This document shows, in pieces, positions 33,974 through 41,094 of a stretch of DNA of 41,094 bases (position 1 is the stretch's first letter; every line of letters begins with the position of its first letter). The notes below the pieces were generated by a model. It made no database searches. It saw only the letters and a list, made by a program, of their open reading frames with translations, and had not been told where the DNA came from. Made by a program: the position numbers and the translations under genes. The stretch comes from Alphaproteobacteria bacterium (GTDB taxonomy: Bacteria > Pseudomonadota > Alphaproteobacteria > Micropepsales > Micropepsaceae), in the NCBI GenBank assembly GCA_947473475.1, contig CANJBZ010000035.1, forward strand, positions 1 to 41,094. The letters run 5' to 3'.

Positions 33974-35527
33974 CTACACGGTCCAGAACGGCTCTGTCCT
34001 GGTGAAGCGCTTCCAGCGCTTCTTCGCCTGTTCCCAGGTCGGCTCGATCCGGCTCTGGTGCCAGCCGTCGACGAACGCGGCGGCTTCCAGAAGTTCGGGG
34101 CTGCTGCGCTCGCCCGCGTGCTCGACGATGCGCCGCGAAATCGTTTCCACGGTCGCCGAGTCGTTGAGCGCGCCGAACAGGTCCTGCAATTTGCTCAGGC
34201 GCGCCAGAAAGGTGGCGACCGGTTTGGCGGGATAGAGCGGGGCGAACAATTCCGCCGAATAACGCAGCTTCTTCAGTGAAATCCGCAGACGATGGCGCTC
34301 CTGCACATTCAGCGACGATAAATTCTTTGCCCGCTTGCTGGCTTGTTTGAATCGCTTCTCTAACGTCGCCGAAGCCAGGGTCTGGGCGGCACACTCGAAC
34401 GCTTTCAATTGCGCCTGCGACGGGGCTTCACGCCACACGCGCGTCTCCACCGCTGCACCCAGATCAAGCAGGAAACCCGTGAAGTCGTCCGATTGCGCCA
34501 GCCCAGCCGTGCGTTCCCAGGATTCCCGGCGCAGTTCCTCAAGCAGCAAGCGCAATTGCGGCAAGCCGGCGCGCTTGCCCGCATTCTCCACCGGCGTCAA
34601 CAATTCGATGGCAAATACATCGAGGTCGCGCGTGACGCCGAAAAGATCGGACAGCGTCTTGGCCCGCTCCCGCAAACCTTCCAGCGTGCGCACCCGGAAA
34701 GCATCCCCGCAGGACGAGAGCGCCGCCCGAAGCCGGCGCAGTCCGACGCGGATCTGATGCACTCCTTCCGGCAATTTCGCCTGCGACACCGCCGTTGCGT
34801 TGCGCGCGAGGTGCCGCAAGCAGTGCAGAACCGTTGCCTGAAACGCTTCCTCTGCCGTGGAGTCCGGCGTCAATTCCACCCGTCCGGCCTTGTACACACG
34901 CAAGCCCCCGCCCTCGAGCGCGCGAAAACCGCGTTCTGACTTGCTCTCAATGGCTACCGTCAACGGCGTCTTGCGGGACAAGCGGCGCGCAACATCGTAG
35001 AGCGCCGCCCGCGCGCCGGTTTTCAGCTCCAACTCAAGCTCGCTGATGGGCAGCGGTGCGTGGCCGTTCGCAAGAATGCGGATTTCACCACGGTCGACCG
35101 CAAGTTCGATCTCATCGCCCAGCGGGCTTTTCACCGCACGGGTCGTACGTTGAATATGGGTCTCCAGAACGGGCGCTACCGGCGAGTCCCCCGCAATCTC
35201 CCTAAGCCGTTTGCGCAGATCTTCGTCGGGAACCAGGCTCAAATCCGCTTCTGCGGATTCTACCTCGCATTCACACTCGTTGCGCTCCGAGGCGAGCGAG
35301 CCGGAGCTTTGCTCTTTGACGGTTTGCACGAAGCCATGGCCGTTCTGGCGCACGCGTAACGAATAGCCGGCCTTAGCAAAGCACCGCTCCGGCGTGTCGA
35401 AATACACCGTCTTCAGATGATGGGTGACCGCCGGTCCAAGCTGAAAGCCATGCAACGCCGAGGAGCGTGCAATGCGTTTCAGTTCACGTTCGGGGGCGGC
35501 GAATCGTATCTCAATTTCCTGCGGCAT
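33974..35527 (-). CDS. CYTH and CHAD domain protein (triphosphatase/polyphosphate-binding)
   Basis: The product has 517 residues. The CYTH domain (about 1-200) opens with EIEIRF, the ExExR/K signature, and shows YFDTPERCFAKAGYSLRVRQ and LELELKTG. The CHAD domain (about 220-517) has repeated His-Arg helices: GVHQIRVGLRRLRAALS and RHRLRISLKKLRYSAELF. CYTH proteins hydrolyse triphosphates such as PPPi; CHAD helices bind polyphosphate. Together they suggest polyphosphate metabolism. It follows the glutamate dehydrogenase gene by about 80 bp on the same strand and may be co-transcribed. Confidence 0.92.
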   Translation of the reverse strand: MPQEIEIRFAAPERELKRIARSSALHGFQLGPAVTHHLKTVYFDTPERCFAKAGYSLRVRQNGHGFVQTVKEQSSGSLASERNECECEVESAEADLSLVPDEDLRKRLREIAGDSPVAPVLETHIQRTTRAVKSPLGDEIELAVDRGEIRILANGHAPLPISELELELKTGARAALYDVARRLSRKTPLTVAIESKSERGFRALEGGGLRVYKAGRVELTPDSTAEEAFQATVLHCLRHLARNATAVSQAKLPEGVHQIRVGLRRLRAALSSCGDAFRVRTLEGLRERAKTLSDLFGVTRDLDVFAIELLTPVENAGKRAGLPQLRLLLEELRRESWERTAGLAQSDDFTGFLLDLGAAVETRVWREAPSQAQLKAFECAAQTLASATLEKRFKQASKRAKNLSSLNVQERHRLRISLKKLRYSAELFAPLYPAKPVATFLARLSKLQDLFGALNDSATVETISRRIVEHAGERSSPELLEAAAFVDGWHQSRIEPTWEQAKKRWKRFTRTEPFWTV

Positions 35528-35608
35528 CGGGCCAAGGTGCGGGTGAAGGCCCGCATCTTGGTCAGAATCGGCGCATGTATCAATCGCGGCCGCCGTTCGC
35601 GTTCCGTA

Positions 35609-38600
35609 CTATACCGATGCGAGCTTTTGAATCTGGCTGTTTGCCAAAGCCAGTTTGGCGATCGAAGCGTCCCCGCCGCTTTCCAATTCGGCAAGGAAGC
35701 TCAGCGTCCGCTCGATGTCGGCGGCGCGCTGCTTGGACCAAATGTCCGCCGCGCCCGCGGGATTTTCCGGCGTCAGCTTCAGCGCATCCGCCGCAAGCAG
35801 CCGTTGCGCCGAAAACAGATCGTCGTTGATGCGCCGCAGCGCCAGGCGATCCCAATGGTCGGCCGTCACAATCCGGCCGGCCAGGGCGCGCAGCCGGTCC
35901 AGCCCAATCGAAGCGCCGACCGCAAAATAGGTGCGCGCCGCGTCTTCCGCCGGCACGTTCTGCCGGTCCGCCAGTAGCACGATTTCCGGAACGGCGGCCA
36001 GCAGCGGCAGCACGGCGACGTCTTCGGCCACGTCCTTCGGAACGCCCGCCGCCGAAAGTTTGGCGATGCGGGCTTCGACGGCTTCGGCTTCGATCCGCGA
36101 TACCAGCCCTTCGAACCGTCCCTTGAGCGATTCGAAACCGGCGCGGTACCGGGCGATTGTGCCCGCAATCCCGTTCGGTGACGGTTGCACAATGAACCAC
36201 AGGCCCAAACGGCGCAGCAATTCGCCGATGTCGTCCATCATCGCGCTCTGCACGTCGGCAGGCACTTTCAAATCCAGCGCGCAAATCCGCGCCTTCAAAT
36301 CGGAAAGCGCGAAAATGCCGTCCGCCAATGCGAAAGCGCGCACCGCGCACCATTCGGGCGCGTTCGACAGCTCCCGCATGCGCAACGGATAAAGCGGCCC
36401 GGCGAGATTGATGGTCTGGTTCGCCAGTTCCGTCCCTATGATTTCCCGCGCCAGCGCATGCCGCTTTAGTTCGCTCTTGAACCGGTCCGCCGCCGCAGGC
36501 GGGAAATAGCCGGCCAGCAAGCCGTCGAAATACGGGTCGTTCGCCAGCTCGCTTTCGTTGATCTCGTGGAACAGATCGAGCTTGGAATAGGCCACAAGAA
36601 CGCTCAGCTCGGGCCGGGTGAGCCCCAGCCCATCGCGCTGCAAAGCTCGCATCGTTTCGTCGGCAGGAAGGAATTCGACGCTGCGGTCCAGCGCACCTTT
36701 CTTTTCCAGCTCGCGCATGAAGCGGCTGGCGGCATCGATGTCGCGCGGGGCGTTGCGTTCGGCGACCGACAGAGTGAGCGTCTGGTCGTAATTGTCCTTC
36801 AACACCAGGCGCGCGACGTCGTCGGTCATGGCGACCAGCATGCTCAGGCGCTCGGCTTCCGACAGTTCGCCACGACGCAGCGGCCCGCTCATGAGAATTT
36901 TGAGATTGACCTCATGGTCCGAGGTATCGACGCCCGCGGAATTGTCGATGGCGTCCGTGTCAATACGTCCGCCCTTCGCGTCCGGCCCGCCTGACCGCGC
37001 ATATTCGATGCGGCCCAATTGCGTGACGCCGAGATTGGCCCCTTCGCCGATCACGCTTGCCCGGATCTCGCGCCCGTTGACGCGCAGCGCATCGTTGGTG
37101 CGGTCGCCCGCTTCGGCATTGGATTGCGTCGCCGCTTTGATGAACGTTCCGATGCCGCCGAAAAACAGCAGATCGACTTTCGCCGTCAGCAAGGCGCGAA
37201 TGATTTCGGCTGGGGTAGCGCGGTCTTTCGACAGCCCCGTCAGACGCTGCATTTCCGCGCTAAGCGGAATGTCTTTCGCGGTGCGGGCAAACACGCCACC
37301 GCCCCTAGAGATCAGTTTCGGATCGTAATCGGCCCAGGTCGAGCGGGGCTTGTCGAATAGGCGCTGACGTTCGGCGAACGACGTGCGCGGTTCCGGATCC
37401 GGGTCGATGAAAATATGACGGTGGTCGAACGCCGCAACGAGCCGGGTCGTTTCCGAACGCAGCATGCCATTGCCAAACACATCGCCCGACATGTCGCCGA
37501 CGCCGACGCAGGTGAACGGCTCGGTCTGTATATCGCGGCCAAGCTCGCGGAAGTGACGCTTTACCGCTTCCCAGGCGCCGCGCGCGGTGATGGCCATAAT
37601 CTTGTGGTCGTAGCCTTGGCTGCCGCCCGATGCGAAGGCATCGCCCAGCCAAAAGCCGCGCGAAACCGCCAGCGCGTTGGCGATGTCGGAGAACGTCGCG
37701 GTGCCCTTGTCGGCAGCGACGACCAGATAGGGATCGTCCCCATCGCGGCGCAGCACCTGCGCGGGCGGAACGATCCTGCCGTCGGGTCCAATATTGTCCG
37801 TCAAATCGAGCAGCGCGCCGATGAAAGTCTTGTACGCCGCAATGCCAGCAGCCTGAATCGCTTCGCGGCTGCCTTCCGCGGGGAGCCGCTTCGGATGGAA
37901 GCCGCCCTTCGCGCCCACCGGCACAATCACGGCGTTCTTCACCTGCTGCGCTTTGGCGAGGCCCAAAATCTCGGTACGGAAATCCTCCGCGCGGTCCGAC
38001 CAGCGGATGCCGCCACGGGCGATTTTGCCGAAACGCAAATGCACGCCCTCAACGTCGGGCGCGTATACGAATATCTCGTATAGCGGCCTTGGCGCGGGCA
38101 AGAGATCGAGCCCTTTGCTCGCGACCTTGAATGCCAGATAGCAGCGCGGCTCACCTGCAGCATCCGGCTGAAAGAAACTGGTTCGCAGCATGGACGCGGT
38201 GACCGCAAGCATCGCCCTGATAATGCGGTCGTCATCGGCGCTCGGCACATCGGCCAGCGCTTCTTCGATCTCAGTCCTGATTTTCTCAACGGCGTGGGCA
38301 CGCGCCTCATCCGCCGAAAATGCAGCCGGATCGAATAGCGTGTGGAACAGCCGCACGAGCCGCACCGCAAGGCCGGGATTCTTGTTGAGCGCGCTCTCCA
38401 CATAGGTCTGGCTTAGGGAGAAGCCCGCCTGTCTGAGAAACTTGGCAATCGCACGCAAAATGACCACGTCGCGCCACGGCAGTTCGGCCGCGATGACGAG
38501 ACGGTTGAAACCGTCGGATTCCGCCTGCCCGTTCCAGACAGCGTGGAAGGCGTCTTCCAACAATGGCCGCAATTGCTCAATGTCGGCTGGATTCCCGTCA

Positions 38601-39943
38601 GCGCGCTGCGCGAGAATGTTCTGCACCGCGACATGCTGCGGAGCGCCGTCGCGCGCCAGCGGAGACAGCGAGAATGCGTCTTCGGCAACGACCTTCAGGC
38701 CCAAATTTTCAAACACGGGCAGGCATTCCGACAGCGGAATGAAATCCCCATGCACAAAGAGCTTCAGATTGACGGCATCCTCTGCATCACTCTGTTGCGC
38801 GTAGACATGCGCCAGAAGCCTGCCTTCGGCGGCGGGTCCCTTCCCGCTCAGGACCGTCTCGATGCGGCCAATATCGTCCACGGCTTCGCCCGGAGAGAAG
38901 CGATCGCGATATCCGGCGGAAAACGCATTGGCATAACGGCGCTGCAGGTCCGGCGCTTTTTCGCCATTGGCGGAACGGGCGGTATCGGCAAGCACATCGT
39001 CCCAGGTGCGGATGATCTTGCGGATTTCCGCTTCCAGCTGTTTCACATCCGGGTCCGGCCGTTCGCCTGGATTGCGCCCCACAATGAAATGCACCCGCGC
39101 CAGCGCCTCGTCGTCCAGCATAGGCATCGCGGCGGAGGTGCGTCCGTTAAATGTTTTGGCCAGCAGCGCGTGAACCCGCTCGCGCACCTGCGCGCCATAG
39201 CGTTCGCGTGGAATAAAGGTCAGCGCCGAAACATAGCGGTCGAAGCGGTCGAAGCGCAGGAACAACCGCACCTTCGGCCGCTGGCCCAGATTGAGAATGC
39301 CCAGCGCCGTCGCCAGCAACTCGTCTTCGGAAATCTGAAACAATTCGTCGCGCGGAAACGTATCGAGAATATGCTGCAGCGCCTTGCCGTCGTGGCTGGA
39401 CGGCGGCAAGGCCGAACCCGCCATGACGTTCGCCACTTTGCGGCGCAGCAACGGAATTTTCGAGGGCAGTTGGCTGTAGGCGGTAGAGGTGAACAGGCCC
39501 ACGAAGCGCCGCTCGCCAATCAGCTTGCCTTTGGTGTTGAAAATTTTGACGCCGACATAATCCATGTGGACATGGCGATGCACGGGCGAACGCGTCGCCG
39601 CTTTGGCGATGATCAGCGGCGCGGGTTGCGTCAGGAACGCTTTGACGTCCGGCGTCAGGCTGGAACGATCGTCGCCCCGCCGCACAACGCGCAGATCGGT
39701 GTCGGCCAGCAATCCAAGCCCGCTTTCATAGACGGGCTCCAACCGTCCGTCGCCGTCGGTGGAGAACACGTAATCGCGGCAGCCGAGAAACGTAAAAGTG
39801 CAAAATCCGACCTGATTGAATCGGGGGCTCCGGAGCAGGCCCGCAGCGATGGTGGGCGGATGTTCTCGCGCCGTATTTCGCAGCGGCAAACGCAACAGCT
39901 TCCTCAATCTTCGTAGCATCGTTGTCGCCGTCATAAAGCTCAT
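35609..39943 (-). CDS. NAD-specific glutamate dehydrogenase, large type, probably 5'-truncated
   Basis: The open frame gives up to 1444 residues; the large bacterial enzyme (GDH-180 type) usually has about 1550-1620. Family-like sequence starts at FTFLGCRDYVFS (about residue 48) and runs to the C-terminus, including ILGLAKAQQVKNAVIVPVGAKGGF, GGIRWSDRAEDFRTE and GEGANLGVTQLGR of the catalytic part. The first 45 residues do not resemble the enzyme, and the usual N-terminal ACT region of 150-200 residues is missing. It converts glutamate to 2-oxoglutarate and ammonia with NAD+. The true start is uncertain. Loss of the N-terminal region near a junction of unrelated DNA suggests a broken or altered gene. 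Confidence 0.85.
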   Translation of the reverse strand: MSFMTATTMLRRLRKLLRLPLRNTAREHPPTIAAGLLRSPRFNQVGFCTFTFLGCRDYVFSTDGDGRLEPVYESGLGLLADTDLRVVRRGDDRSSLTPDVKAFLTQPAPLIIAKAATRSPVHRHVHMDYVGVKIFNTKGKLIGERRFVGLFTSTAYSQLPSKIPLLRRKVANVMAGSALPPSSHDGKALQHILDTFPRDELFQISEDELLATALGILNLGQRPKVRLFLRFDRFDRYVSALTFIPRERYGAQVRERVHALLAKTFNGRTSAAMPMLDDEALARVHFIVGRNPGERPDPDVKQLEAEIRKIIRTWDDVLADTARSANGEKAPDLQRRYANAFSAGYRDRFSPGEAVDDIGRIETVLSGKGPAAEGRLLAHVYAQQSDAEDAVNLKLFVHGDFIPLSECLPVFENLGLKVVAEDAFSLSPLARDGAPQHVAVQNILAQRADGNPADIEQLRPLLEDAFHAVWNGQAESDGFNRLVIAAELPWRDVVILRAIAKFLRQAGFSLSQTYVESALNKNPGLAVRLVRLFHTLFDPAAFSADEARAHAVEKIRTEIEEALADVPSADDDRIIRAMLAVTASMLRTSFFQPDAAGEPRCYLAFKVASKGLDLLPAPRPLYEIFVYAPDVEGVHLRFGKIARGGIRWSDRAEDFRTEILGLAKAQQVKNAVIVPVGAKGGFHPKRLPAEGSREAIQAAGIAAYKTFIGALLDLTDNIGPDGRIVPPAQVLRRDGDDPYLVVAADKGTATFSDIANALAVSRGFWLGDAFASGGSQGYDHKIMAITARGAWEAVKRHFRELGRDIQTEPFTCVGVGDMSGDVFGNGMLRSETTRLVAAFDHRHIFIDPDPEPRTSFAERQRLFDKPRSTWADYDPKLISRGGGVFARTAKDIPLSAEMQRLTGLSKDRATPAEIIRALLTAKVDLLFFGGIGTFIKAATQSNAEAGDRTNDALRVNGREIRASVIGEGANLGVTQLGRIEYARSGGPDAKGGRIDTDAIDNSAGVDTSDHEVNLKILMSGPLRRGELSEAERLSMLVAMTDDVARLVLKDNYDQTLTLSVAERNAPRDIDAASRFMRELEKKGALDRSVEFLPADETMRALQRDGLGLTRPELSVLVAYSKLDLFHEINESELANDPYFDGLLAGYFPPAAADRFKSELKRHALAREIIGTELANQTINLAGPLYPLRMRELSNAPEWCAVRAFALADGIFALSDLKARICALDLKVPADVQSAMMDDIGELLRRLGLWFIVQPSPNGIAGTIARYRAGFESLKGRFEGLVSRIEAEAVEARIAKLSAAGVPKDVAEDVAVLPLLAAVPEIVLLADRQNVPAEDAARTYFAVGASIGLDRLRALAGRIVTADHWDRLALRRINDDLFSAQRLLAADALKLTPENPAGAADIWSKQRAADIERTLSFLAELESGGDASIAKLALANSQIQKLASV

Positions 39944-39998
39944 CGATATTGTGCTGCTTGATCCAGCGCCTGCGCGCGCTCCCGATCATATAGCCCAT
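39862..39998 (-). pseudogene. Orphan coding-like fragment upstream of the glutamate dehydrogenase
   Basis: In a different frame from the dehydrogenase, ATG 39998 opens MGYMIGSARRRWIKQHNIDE, then LYDGDNDATKIEEAV and AFAAAKYGA. The composition looks like a real protein, but the sequence matches no family I know and loses sense near 39862, where it runs into the dehydrogenase frame. It may be the left-over start of another gene joined by rearrangement. Confidence 0.3.
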
Positions 39999-40353
39999 GA
40001 CACCCGGCTCTGCGGAGCATCTTCGTTACTTCCAGCGGTGTAGAGGCCGTGGGGTGAACCGTGCGCGCGGGCCTTGCTGGCAGAAATGCCATCTTGACGG
40101 CAAAGGGGCGGCGGTTCGCTGCCGTCAGGGCGATTTTTCTGGGTTACTACCCCGTGCAATCCGCTGAGCCGCCGCTATTGTAAGGGCGGGGCATTTCAGC
40201 GGCTTTCGTTGGTCAATCGGCGACGGTCCTGACTTCTCGCGCGAGTCTCGCCTGTGTCTCGACACTGTCCGCCACGGACCGTGGCCCAATAACATTGCTG
40301 GGCGACGGCTACGTGGGGATCATGAACGCTCATAACAAGCCTGGGGTCATTGT
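39999..40353. other. Gene-free stretch at a rearranged junction
   Basis: I find no supported gene, tRNA or clear terminator in this stretch. A partial inverted pair (ccgctgagccgccg and gcggggcatttcagcgg, 40160-40203) is visible. It separates the truncated dehydrogenase from the hsdM-like fragment. Confidence 0.4.
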
Positions 40354-40560
40354 TTGAAAACCGATCAGAGACGTCCGCTATCCCAAATCGACACAACGAC
40401 CCAGACGCTGGGATGCCGGCATTCCAATCCGGACATTTGCAGAAATCACAGCACTGAAGGGAAATGCGCCTTCGTGAGGAATGACAACATCTGTCTGATG
40501 GTGCCGCGTTCTTGGGCAAAGATATTCGCGGCGCTTAAGCGGACTGAGGCAAAGACATGA
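40354..40560 (+). CDS. Small Cys-rich protein or fragment ahead of hsdM
   Basis: The product has up to 68 residues, opening at TTG 40354; no ATG fits. Four spaced cysteines lie in TLGCRHSNPDIC, EGKCAFV and DNICLMVP, followed by RSWAKIFAALKR. The cysteine spacing suggests a metal-binding or disulfide unit. Its TGA overlaps the hsdM-like ATG by 4 bp (ATGA), the usual sign of one operon. Cys-rich ends of this look occur near restriction genes, in my memory only. It could be the 3' part of a longer lost gene. Confidence 0.4.
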   Translation: MKTDQRRPLSQIDTTTQTLGCRHSNPDICRNHSTEGKCAFVRNDNICLMVPRSWAKIFAALKRTEAKT

Positions 40561-41094
40561 GTGGCGACCACCTGATCGGTATCGAGAAGTTCGAATCCGG
40601 CCTTTGGAAGATCGCCGACAATCTGCGGGCGAACTCGCATGAGGCGATGGCCAGATACGGCAAACCAGAAATCTTCAACACCGACCAGGGCAGCCAATTT
40701 ACCAGCATAGACTTCACGGACGTGCTTAAGGACGCGAAAGTCACAATCTCCATGGACGGGCGTGGCCGCTGCCTGGACAACGTCTTCATCGAACGTTTGT
40801 GGCGCTCGATGAAATACGAGGCCGTCTATCTGCACGAACTGACCGACGGCTTCGTGGCCCAGCGCGTCATCGACGAGTGGATCAGCTTCTACAATACCGA
40901 GCGGCCTCACTCGGCCCTTGACGGCAAGACACCCGCGGAAGCCTACTCAGCCGACATTTCCCATATGGCCAGCCGATCCGGCCACCGCTGCGGTAGAGTA
41001 GGGCTGCCGAAGACGATTAGGAAGCACGAAAGCGCCATATTTCGCCCCGGTCCACCTCGGCCCACCCCCAATCCATGTTTGCGCCGTTGGAAGC
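40557..41094 (+). pseudogene. hsdM start joined to an IS3-type transposase 3' part
   Basis: The frame is open from ATG 40557 to the window end. Residues 1-27 (through FESGLWKIADNLRANS) match the start of type I restriction-modification methyltransferase HsdM. From codon 28 (about 40638) the sequence becomes the C-terminal half of an IS3-type transposase: MARYGKPEIFNTDQGSQFTS with the second catalytic Asp, DNVFIERLWRSMKYEAVYL with the Glu, and WISFYNTERPHSALDG. The first catalytic Asp and the upstream orfA are absent, and the normal transposase end (TPAEAYSA) is read through without a stop. Neither half can work; this is a deletion or insertion junction. The rest of the element may lie to the right. 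Confidence 0.8.

Noticed and set aside
38543-39916. 457-codon open frame on the plus strand
   Set aside because: It is antisense to the glutamate dehydrogenase, Arg/His/Gln-rich as typical for shadow frames, with no motif.
40446-40910. 154-codon minus-strand frame over the hsdM-transposase junction
   Set aside because: The plus-strand frame shows clear HsdM and IS3 transposase motifs; the reverse frame has none.
1-41094. CRISPR array, prophage genes or an integrase near the defence operon
   Set aside because: No regularly spaced direct repeats were seen, and no integrase or phage structural gene is present among the open frames.

Overview
The window reads as a high-GC alphaproteobacterial chromosome. 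The signs are the sucC-sucD-sucA-sucB-lpdA operon, the hemC-hemD-mitofilin-hemY run, a very large NAD-dependent glutamate dehydrogenase, DUF992 and DUF1365/DUF1295/DUF2177 genes, a general-stress (EcfG-type) promoter, and many intergenic palindromic repeats. A Rhizomicrobium/Micropepsaceae-like host is possible, but that is a guess from gene content only.

Layout. 1-1.8 kb: a CcmI-like TPR protein and a small secreted protein. 1.9-6.6 kb: tRNA-Leu(TAA), followed directly by a lower-GC three-gene defence operon: a SIR2-APAZ NADase, a short catalytically degenerate Argonaute (together a SPARSA system), and a coupled AbiJ-NTD4-like protein with a C-terminal HEPN-like region. At its far side lies a remnant of an esterase 3' end, then a 55-residue small protein gene. 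6.6-12.1 kb: an esterase and a fatty-acid modification cluster (FAD oxidoreductase, DUF1365, Cfa-type methyltransferase, DUF1295, DUF2177). Three separate promoters of the cluster fit the ECF sigma-E/ChrR (singlet-oxygen) pattern TGATCC-N16-CGTA. 12.1-15 kb: a Tat-exported MmgE/PrpD protein, a VOC protein, and a DUF992 protein with an EcfG-type promoter and a clear terminator. 15.1-23.1 kb: the 2-oxoglutarate dehydrogenase/succinyl-CoA synthetase operon on the minus strand, with a 138-bp palindromic repeat inside it.

23.1-29.9 kb: hemC-hemD-mitofilin-hemY (minus), divergent tsaD, a possible small regulated ORF, xth, one of two related secreted proteins, and a 59-residue membrane protein whose upstream DNA is tandemly duplicated. 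30.3-35.5 kb: a P-type cation ATPase flanked by the two related secreted proteins facing each other, and a CYTH-CHAD protein. 35.6-41.1 kb: a large NAD-glutamate dehydrogenase that seems to lack its N-terminal ACT region. Beyond it is scrambled DNA ending in the first 27 codons of an hsdM gene joined to the 3' part of an IS3-type transposase.

The most interesting item is the SPARSA plus AbiJ-NTD4 operon. The two Argonaute partners are a known abortive-infection design: guide-directed sensing of invader DNA, then NAD+ depletion. The tightly coupled third gene, from another abortive-infection family, is not part of the standard two-gene description as I know it. Second is the small sigma-E regulon controlling membrane lipid modification.
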